Assembly (NCBI RefSeq): GCF_019457915.1
Contig: NZ_JAHZSS010000022.1
Span: 18,783-82,782 of the forward strand
Reading direction: 5' to 3'
Source of the DNA: Neiella holothuriorum
GTDB lineage: Bacteria > Pseudomonadota > Gammaproteobacteria > Enterobacterales > Neiellaceae
DNA: 64,000 nt
A program made the translations under genes and the position numbers. A model generated the notes under the pieces. It ran no database searches. It was not told where the DNA came from and saw only the letters and a list, made by a program, of their open reading frames with translations. Positions 58,274 to 64,000 of the stretch are shown here, in pieces. Positions within the stretch are counted from its first letter, which is position 1, and every line of letters begins with the position of its first letter.

Positions 58274-58855
58274 ATGGCATTTGAATTACCCGCTCTACCT
58301 TACGAGAAAGATGCACTAGAGCCGTTGATTTCTAAAGAAACTTTAGAGTATCACTATGGCAAACACCACAACACTTACGTGGTTAAGCTAAACGGTCTTG
58401 TGCCTGGTACGGAGTACGAAGGTAAGAGCCTGGAGGAGGTTGTGAAAACCTCTAGCGGTGGCATTTTTAACAACGCAGCGCAAATCTGGAACCACACTTT
58501 TTACTGGCATTGCCTGAGCCCAAATGGTGGCGGTGAGCCTACTGGTGCATTGGCAGAAGCTATCAATGCTGCATTTGGTTCATTTGAAGAATTCAAAGCA
58601 AAATTCACCGATAGCGCGATTAACAACTTCGGCTCTAGCTGGACTTGGTTAGTTAAAAAAGCAGATGGCTCGTTAGCCATTGTGAACACCTCAAACGCAG
58701 CGACGCCGCTAACCGAAGACGGTGTTACGCCAGTGCTGACAGTCGATTTGTGGGAGCACGCCTACTACATCGATTTCCGCAACCTGCGCCCAAGCTACAT
58801 GGAAGCCTTCTGGAAGTTGGCCAACTGGGACTTCGCAGCAGAAAACTTCGTTTAA
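58274..58855 (+). CDS. sodB: Iron superoxide dismutase
   Basis: SodB removes superoxide in the cytosol. The 193-residue protein has the metal ligands His27 (EYHYGKHH), His74 (WNHTFYWHC), and Asp158 and His162 (VDLWEHAYYID). The residue pattern, particularly AAQIWNHTFYWHCLSP and FGSSWTWLV, is the iron type. It is monocistronic, and its terminator runs directly into the tandem repeat array. Confidence 0.96.
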   Translation: MAFELPALPYEKDALEPLISKETLEYHYGKHHNTYVVKLNGLVPGTEYEGKSLEEVVKTSSGGIFNNAAQIWNHTFYWHCLSPNGGGEPTGALAEAINAAFGSFEEFKAKFTDSAINNFGSSWTWLVKKADGSLAIVNTSNAATPLTEDGVTPVLTVDLWEHAYYIDFRNLRPSYMEAFWKLANWDFAAENFV

Positions 58856-58877
58856 TTAGCAAGTTACTTTCATTCAT

Positions 58878-58904
58878 AAAGCCGCTCATCGAGCGGCTTT
58901 TTTT
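58878..58904 (+). terminator. Terminator of sodB
   Basis: The stem AAAGCCGCTC/GAGCGGCTTT has a 3-base loop and ends in a T-run. The first repeat unit starts at the next base. Confidence 0.92.
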
Positions 58905-59240
58905 ATGTCCAGGGATGGACGGTATGCCGCGGACGCATGGATGCGTAAGAGCGGCGATGTCCAAGGATGGACGGTACGCCGGTAATGCAGGAGCAATTAA
59001 CGGCGATGTCCAAGGATGGACGGTACGCCGGTAATGCAGGAGCAATTAACGGCGATGTCCAAGGATGGACGGTATGCCGGTAATGCAGGAGCAATTAACG
59101 GCGATGTCCAAGGATGGACAGTATGCCGCGGACGCATGGATGCGTAAGAGCGGCGATGTCCAAGGATGGACAGTATGCCGCGGACGCATGGATGCGTAAG
59201 AGCGGCGATGCCAAGGATGGACGGTATGCCGAGGAAGCAT
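58905..59240 (+). repeat. Tandem repeat array, left copy (six full units and a partial)
   Basis: Units begin ATGTCC(A)AGGATGGACGGTA at 58905, 58957, 59006, 59055, 59104, 59156 and 59208. Two variants alternate in blocks: 52 bases (units 1, 5 and 6, containing ACGCATGGATGCGT) and 49 bases (units 2-4, containing CGGTAATGCAGGAGCAATTA). Each unit has the hairpin GTCCA/TGGAC, and the 52-base type adds ACGCAT/ATGCGT. Neither 49 nor 52 is divisible by 3, so no protein repeat is encoded. The last unit lacks one T and decays at 59240. Confidence 0.92.
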
Positions 59241-59259
59241 ATTAAGAACAGAAAATGTA

Positions 59260-59298
59260 TGAGCGGTGATACGCAATAAACCAAAGCATCACCACTCA
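59260..59298 (-). terminator. Possible terminator of RND efflux operon
   Basis: An 11-bp stem (TGAGTGGTGAT/ATCACCGCTCA on the minus strand, one G-U) has a 17-base loop and is followed by TACATTTTC. The loop is large and the T-run weak. Confidence 0.4.
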
Positions 59299-59314
59299 CA
59301 CAATATTATGGGGC

Positions 59315-62300
59315 TCAATCGCGGTCTTTGAGCACCGCAACTAATAACGCCGGTAAAAAGCTCAGGCTCAGGAAGGTGGACACGAAAATACCGCATAAAA
59401 CAATCACACCAACACCGCGGTATAGCTCAGTGCCTTCCCCAGGAATCAACACCAACGGCGCCAAACCAAAAATAGTGGTCGCGCTAGACATCAAAATTGG
59501 CTTCAAACGCTTTTGCACCGCTTGCAGTACAGCCGCTTTCACTTTCATGCCTTGTTCGATAATGTTTTTACGCGTTTGATCAACAATCAAAATAGGGTTG
59601 TTCACCACGGTTCCAAGCAAAATAAGAAACCCTAGCATGGTGATCATATCGAACGGTTGCTGGTAGCTTGGCAGGCCTAACTTAGCAATAACACCATTAA
59701 TGCCGTTAACCAGTACTAATCCCAGTAGACCACCTGCCATGCCAAGCGGCACCGTCGCTAAAATAAATAGCGGATAACGCCAGTGGGTAAAGATAGCAAC
59801 CAGCAACAGATAACTGAGCACCAGTGCAATTATAAAATTACTCGATAGCGCAGATCGGGTTTGCTCCAATTGATCCGCAGCGCCTGTCAGGCTGATATGA
59901 ATGCCTTGAGCAATTTTATTATCTCGCCACAGCGTGGGTAATAGTTCTTCGCGAACTTGCTGCTCTGCAGTTTCCAGTGCCACATCGCGCGGCGGAATAA
60001 TGTACACAGTGACGGTTTTATTGCCATCCACCCGACGTATCGAATTGCTATCGTTGGTCTTGGTTAAATCAGCCAGTGCGTGTAATGGTAAAACACTACC
60101 AGACGGCGTCGCCAAAGGCGTTTCGGCTAATTGGTTGATGCTTTGCTCGTTGCCAGCTCCGCTGAACATAAACATGTCGACCTTATCATCGGCAAGGATA
60201 AATTCATCGACATAAGCACCATCACTCATTGCCGCAACCGCGTAGCCAAAGTCACTACTACTAAAACCAAGCTCTGCCAGCCTTGACCAACGGGGCTTAA
60301 TTTCAATCAGTGGTTGATTGAGGCTCAACGAGCGTGGATCAGAATCGATTTGCGGGTTATCAAACACAACATTGGCTTGTTGATAAATCGCATTGGCAGC
60401 TTGGTAAAGATCGGCAACATTACTACCGGCAATATCGATAGCAACCGCTCGAGTCCCCCCGTCGTTGCCTGAAATAATCGAGCCTCGCGACGAAAATGCT
60501 CTCATACCGGGGTAGCTGCGAAACTTTTCGGTAACAGCAGCCATCATGTCATTGATATAAGCAGGATCGACAGGTGCACTGAGAAACCAAATTTGGCCAA
60601 CGGAAATCGACATGGAGTAATAGTCTAATGGCGGCATCTTGGTGCGGCCGGCCAAGAAGTCTTCTTCATCAGCCTCGACCATGCCATCAAAATACACTTT
60701 TAGCTCTTCGCCAATTTTCTTCATCTCACTGAGGTTATAGCTCGGCGGCGCAATCATCCGCGAGAACGCTTTCGGCTCTTCCCCTTCAGGCAAATATTCA
60801 GCTGCTGGCATCAAACCATAAGCAGCCCCTAAAATAGCCACTAATGCAACGCCAGCAGTGAGTTGTGCACGGGCGCGGCTGTGCGTTGACCACTCGGCCA
60901 AGCGCAACCACCGTGGCGACAACTGCAGTGGTTTACGGCGAGGGTTAGTTTGTTTGCCCAAATGCGCTAATGCTACGGGCACCACAAAAATTGCAACCAA
61001 CATAGACGCGATAATGGCGCCAGAAATGGCAATGGCAATATCAGAATAGAGCTGCCCAGCTTCTTGCTCGACAAACAGAATGGGGGCAAATACCAACACA
61101 GTGGTCATAGTTGACGCCAACACCGCAGGCCAGACATCGCTTACACCGGCAATGGCCGCTTCTAGCTTACTGCCTCCTTTGCGCTTGGCTTGAATGATGG
61201 ATTCCAGCACGACAATGGCGTTGTCGACCGTCATACCAATCGCAAACGCTACACCAGCCATGGAGATGACATTAATGGTGCGGTCGAACGCCATGAGCGC
61301 AAAAAACGACGCAATGGTGCACACAGGGATCCCGAACACACCAACCAATGTTGCTCGCCCAGAGCGAAGGAAAAAATACATGACCAAGGTGGCCAACAAC
61401 GCCCCCAATGCCAAATTCACCCACACGTTGCGTAGCGAGCTTTGGACGTACTTGACATCGTCACTGGTGAGAACCAGCTCTAACCCGTTGTTTGCGAGTA
61501 ATTGCTTATTAATATCCGCAACAACATCAACCATTTGTTCTTTGATGGCCAGTACGTTAGAGCCACTCTCTCGGCGCACCGACATCATTAACGAGCGTTC
61601 ACCATTGTTATAAGACAGCGAGCGAACTTCGAAGTGATCGAGGCTTACCGTCGCCACATCCCTGAGCAAAATATTGGCATTGTTTTTACGGCTAACAATG
61701 AGATTTTCAAGTTCATGAAGTTCATCAAAACGACCAATAACCCGAATCAGGTAACGGCTTTTACCACTTTCGATGTCACCAGCAGAAGTATCTTTGTTGC
61801 GGTCGCGAATGGCGCTTCGTAGCTCGGTTAGACTAATACCACGCTGCGCTAATTTAACCGCATCGACTTTGATTTGAATTTGCCGCTGGGCACCACCACG
61901 AAACCCGACTTCAGACACGCCAGGCACGCTTTCCATCCTTGGCCGAACGTAGTCATCGGCAAAGTCGAACAACATATCAACATCAAGATTAAGCGGGTTT
62001 CCTGATGTGGGTCGCAACACGTAATGCATAAATGCATTCGATGAAAACGAGCTGGAATATAACCGCGGCTGATCAACATTTTCTGGGTAGGCCGGCACCT
62101 GACTCAGGGCATTGTTGACCCGAATCAATGCCTCATTGGCATCCACACCAAAGGGAAATTCCAATTCAATAGTGGCGCGCCCCATTGATGCATACGAAAT
62201 CATACGTTGGAGATTGGCTAAGCCACGTAGATATCGCTCTTGTTCAATCAGAATTTCTTTTTCAACATCTTGCGGTGTCGCACCGGACCAGCCAGTACGA

Positions 62301-62434
62301 ACCGTGATCGTCCGAACTTCCAAATCGGGGATCATTTGAACGGGAATTTTAAGCGCGGCAACAATCCCCAAAATGGTGATGATCAGGGTAATAACCGCCA
62401 CCAATGTTCCGCGTTGAACGGTATGACGAATCAT
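59315..62434 (-). CDS. RND efflux transporter permease (HAE1-like)
   Basis: This 1039-residue inner-membrane pump has the RND layout: a first helix after MIRHTVQRGTLVAVITLI, a large periplasmic loop to about residue 330, helices 2-6 with the conserved GMTVDNAIVVLES segment in helix 4 containing a charged residue, a second loop and helices 8-12. It resembles proton-driven multidrug or hydrophobe exporters of the AcrB/CzcA superfamily; the substrate is not predictable. The start overlaps the stop of the adaptor gene by four bases (ATGA), so the two are coupled. No outer-membrane channel gene is in the window. Confidence 0.93.
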   Translation of the reverse strand: MIRHTVQRGTLVAVITLIITILGIVAALKIPVQMIPDLEVRTITVRTGWSGATPQDVEKEILIEQERYLRGLANLQRMISYASMGRATIELEFPFGVDANEALIRVNNALSQVPAYPENVDQPRLYSSSFSSNAFMHYVLRPTSGNPLNLDVDMLFDFADDYVRPRMESVPGVSEVGFRGGAQRQIQIKVDAVKLAQRGISLTELRSAIRDRNKDTSAGDIESGKSRYLIRVIGRFDELHELENLIVSRKNNANILLRDVATVSLDHFEVRSLSYNNGERSLMMSVRRESGSNVLAIKEQMVDVVADINKQLLANNGLELVLTSDDVKYVQSSLRNVWVNLALGALLATLVMYFFLRSGRATLVGVFGIPVCTIASFFALMAFDRTINVISMAGVAFAIGMTVDNAIVVLESIIQAKRKGGSKLEAAIAGVSDVWPAVLASTMTTVLVFAPILFVEQEAGQLYSDIAIAISGAIIASMLVAIFVVPVALAHLGKQTNPRRKPLQLSPRWLRLAEWSTHSRARAQLTAGVALVAILGAAYGLMPAAEYLPEGEEPKAFSRMIAPPSYNLSEMKKIGEELKVYFDGMVEADEEDFLAGRTKMPPLDYYSMSISVGQIWFLSAPVDPAYINDMMAAVTEKFRSYPGMRAFSSRGSIISGNDGGTRAVAIDIAGSNVADLYQAANAIYQQANVVFDNPQIDSDPRSLSLNQPLIEIKPRWSRLAELGFSSSDFGYAVAAMSDGAYVDEFILADDKVDMFMFSGAGNEQSINQLAETPLATPSGSVLPLHALADLTKTNDSNSIRRVDGNKTVTVYIIPPRDVALETAEQQVREELLPTLWRDNKIAQGIHISLTGAADQLEQTRSALSSNFIIALVLSYLLLVAIFTHWRYPLFILATVPLGMAGGLLGLVLVNGINGVIAKLGLPSYQQPFDMITMLGFLILLGTVVNNPILIVDQTRKNIIEQGMKVKAAVLQAVQKRLKPILMSSATTIFGLAPLVLIPGEGTELYRGVGVIVLCGIFVSTFLSLSFLPALLVAVLKDRD

Positions 62435-63498
62435 GGCGCATCACCTGAGATTTGTTTAACCTCTACCGACATGTTTTGGTTTAACAGTTCGACGCCGCGA
62501 ATAGCGACCGGCTGACCTTCAGGAACCCCTCTTACCGCCACTCTGCTCGGCTCACTTTTGACAACCTGTACTAAATGACGTTTTACCCGCTCATTGTTAA
62601 CACTAAAGACACTGGTACCACCGTCCGGGTGGCGCTTTAACGCTGACTTAGGCAACCAAACCAAATTATCGGTCGTAAGCGGCAAAGCAATTTCAGCTTG
62701 CGCCGACATGCCGGCCAATAAGGAAGTACCGCGCGGCAAGTCGATCAAGGCCGTCAGCGTTCTACTGTTTTGATTAACCACGGTGACTAATTGACTGAGC
62801 TTGAGCTGGCTATTCGCGCTATCAACTGCATCCGTGAGCAGGCTTACGTCAACGTTTTCTGCGTGCCTTAAACGCTCATAGTATTCCTGAGGGATTTCTA
62901 GCGCTATCCGCAGATCTTGCTGAGCACTGAGTGTGAATACACGCGTTTGCACGGTCACCCACTCCCCAACATCAACATGCCGTTCAGCGATGACGCCAGC
63001 GAAAGGCGCATATAAGGTATGGCGTTCAACGATTTCCCGTTGTAGCGCTAATCCGGCTTGTAATCGCGATAATTCAGCTTCGGCAAGGGCAACAACTGCG
63101 CGGCGCTCTTCGAGTAATGACTGGGCGACGAGCTGCTTATGCGACAGCGCAAGCATTTCTTCAAACAAGCGCTTGGCTTCTTGATGGGAAGTTTTGCCGG
63201 CAGCTAACTCTGCTTCTGCTTGAGTCAGTGCTAATTCGGCAAGTTTGCTGTCGAGTTGAAGTAACTTTTGCCCCGCAGTGACTTGCTGGCCTTGATCAAC
63301 ATACAGAGATTTCACGACCCCGTGCTGCAACGGCGCAAGATCGGCGTGCTGCTTTGCTTCTACATCGCCGGTCAAAATAAGTTTTTGTTGAGTAGGCGTA
63401 AATTTAGGGTAGTAAATATCGACTGAGACTCGTTCTGCCGCCCCAAGCGGCGCAGCAACAGCGAGAAACATCACTAACACTTGAATTTTTTTAAACAC
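62431..63498 (-). CDS. RND efflux periplasmic adaptor (membrane fusion protein)
   Basis: The 355-residue adaptor has a signal peptide (to about APLGAAE), a lipoyl-like domain (LAPLQHGVVKSLYVDQGQQV), a coiled-coil hairpin of about 60 residues (LAELALTQAEAELAAGKTSH onward), the second lipoyl half (LYAPFAGVIAERHVDVGEWV) and a beta-barrel domain. It links the pump to an outer-membrane channel. It is the first gene of the two-gene efflux operon, with a perfect dyad in its promoter region. Confidence 0.93.
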   Translation of the reverse strand: MFKKIQVLVMFLAVAAPLGAAERVSVDIYYPKFTPTQQKLILTGDVEAKQHADLAPLQHGVVKSLYVDQGQQVTAGQKLLQLDSKLAELALTQAEAELAAGKTSHQEAKRLFEEMLALSHKQLVAQSLLEERRAVVALAEAELSRLQAGLALQREIVERHTLYAPFAGVIAERHVDVGEWVTVQTRVFTLSAQQDLRIALEIPQEYYERLRHAENVDVSLLTDAVDSANSQLKLSQLVTVVNQNSRTLTALIDLPRGTSLLAGMSAQAEIALPLTTDNLVWLPKSALKRHPDGGTSVFSVNNERVKRHLVQVVKSEPSRVAVRGVPEGQPVAIRGVELLNQNMSVEVKQISGDAP

Positions 63499-63570
63499 GG
63501 TACTCTTCCTAACAATTCTAGTTACGATAAGTCAAAGCAGCACGGCGCAAGGAATTGAACACTAGCAGCG

Positions 63571-63617
63571 AGATTCGGCTATATTAGCACTTCATGCAAA
63601 TAGTTTGCATTCTCATT
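63571..63617 (-). promoter_or_regulatory. Promoter and dyad operator of RND efflux operon
   Basis: ATGCAAA-TAG-TTTGCAT at 63594-63610 is a perfect palindrome. On the minus strand a TAATAT -10 (near 63578-63583) and a TGCAAA -35-like hexamer 17 bases upstream overlap it, so a regulator bound there would block the promoter. The adjoining AATGAGAATG also resembles half a Fur box. Regulator identity unknown. Confidence 0.5.
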
Positions 63618-63856
63618 AATTGAACATTTAATTCAATTTTATTAATAACCTGCTTGCGCCATCAGGCACTAGTTATTGTAGCGCCCCACTAAGTCTATGC
63701 GCGCAACGATAGCCTCTTTCATTTGCGCTAGGGCAATGAAGTACAGGTTGTTTTCTGTATGAGTGATCGATGAAAGTGTTTGCTAAGAGCGCCTTGTAAC
63801 AAGGGTTTGAGACTGGCGAGTATGAGTTAGTGGCATAGCGCTGAATTGTTGAATGG

Positions 63857-64000
63857 CGCTGGTCCATTTACGGACATAGCCGCTCCTGCACATCCATGCG
63901 CCCGCGGCATACCGTCCATCCCGCTTCGGACATCGCCGCTCCTGCACATCCATGTGCTCGCGGCATACCGTCCATCCCGCTTCGGACATCGCCGCTCCTG
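63857..64000 (-). repeat. Tandem repeat array, right copy, inverted and cut by window edge
   Basis: Read on the minus strand, units contain GGCGATGTCCGAAGCGGGAT, then GGACGGTATGCCGCG. The period is 56 bases (CGGACAT at 63871, 63927 and 63983) and the array continues beyond the edge. It is the same family as the left array, with extra bases in the GTCC-GGAC loop, in opposite orientation. Confidence 0.88.

Larger units (their letters stand above)
63499..64000. other. Upstream region of the efflux operon and start of second repeat array
   Basis: No gene is seen in these 502 bases. They contain the efflux promoter region with its dyad (listed), an A+T-rich segment, about 200 bases without visible features, and the second repeat array from about 63857. 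Short frames seen within the array are repeat translations. Confidence 0.5.

Noticed and set aside
58905..59240. CRISPR array
   Set aside because: Units abut with no unique spacers, the whole unit is repeated with two variants, and no cas gene is near.
58725..59299. Overlapping minus-strand proteins rich in HTVHPWT and SILGHRR
   Set aside because: They are translations of the 49/52-base repeats; the periods are not multiples of three and the frames shift between units. No ribosome sites.
63673..63989. Short minus-strand frames at the right edge
   Set aside because: They fall in the second repeat array or in sequence without a ribosome site or coding character.

Overview
The window is 64 kb of ordinary-looking chromosome from a marine gammaproteobacterium, most likely of the Alteromonadales/Shewanella/Vibrio side of the class. 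This rests on gene content read by eye: a MotY-type (sodium flagellar motor) protein, two NhaC-like Na+/H+ antiporter-family proteins and a sodium:solute symporter, families typical of that group (DUF3360, DUF3718, a VC2046/SO_2500-like protein), and conserved pairs such as yfbV|ackA-pta, pabB-nudL and peroxiredoxin/grxD/sodB. Coding density is high, strands switch often, and most convergent ends carry clean bidirectional intrinsic terminators. No phage, transposase or CRISPR array was seen.

Layout. 1-9 kb: 5' part of gyrA (minus), a secreted TolB-propeller/amidohydrolase fusion, an NhaC-family antiporter, an M48 lipoprotein protease and a glycine-zipper lipoprotein. 9-16.5 kb: sodium symporter, pyrBI, a second antiporter, then minus-strand uridine kinase, elbB, a ceramidase-like membrane protein and a GcvR-like ACT protein. 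16.5-25.4 kb: GIY-YIG protein, small secreted proteins, a hydratase/FAH-family enzyme, purT, an outer-membrane barrel, a secreted unknown, motY, rnt and a 23-codon mini-gene. 25.5-29.5 kb: VC2046-like protein, tRNA-Tyr, a response regulator with TPR-like C-terminus, a small lipoprotein, a 60-residue unknown and xthA. 29.5-41.5 kb is a mixed-acid fermentation block: a DUF3360 transporter divergent from pflB-pflA-CbiM-like, yfbV, ackA-pta, an ICMT-like methyltransferase and a MaoC-like protein. 41.5-58.9 kb: class I fumarase, pabB-nudL, sdaA, a monooxygenase-domain protein, cysB, a second response regulator with histidine kinase and membrane-anchored coiled-coil partner, a two-lobed aspartic protease, topA, astB, peroxiredoxin, grxD and sodB. 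58.9-64 kb: an RND efflux pump operon bracketed by two tandem arrays of one repeat family in opposite orientation.

How the parts fit. pflB/pflA turn pyruvate into acetyl-CoA plus formate, and pta/ackA turn acetyl-CoA into acetate and ATP. The 880-bp region between the DUF3360 gene and pflB contains a perfect FNR-type palindrome, a near-perfect second one and an ArcA-like 11-bp direct repeat, so the block is probably switched by oxygen. A second perfect FNR-type palindrome precedes a secreted protein of unknown function at 22.2-23.1 kb.

The observations I find most worth following are: (i) the response regulator-TPR / minimal histidine kinase / membrane coiled-coil operon and its orphan paralogue; (ii) two strong tandem hairpins, the second with the form of an intrinsic terminator, inside the first 34 codons of the gene after pta; (iii) the repeat arrays around the efflux operon; and (iv) several very small genes with good ribosome sites or terminators. 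All function calls come from recognising sequence families without database searches.
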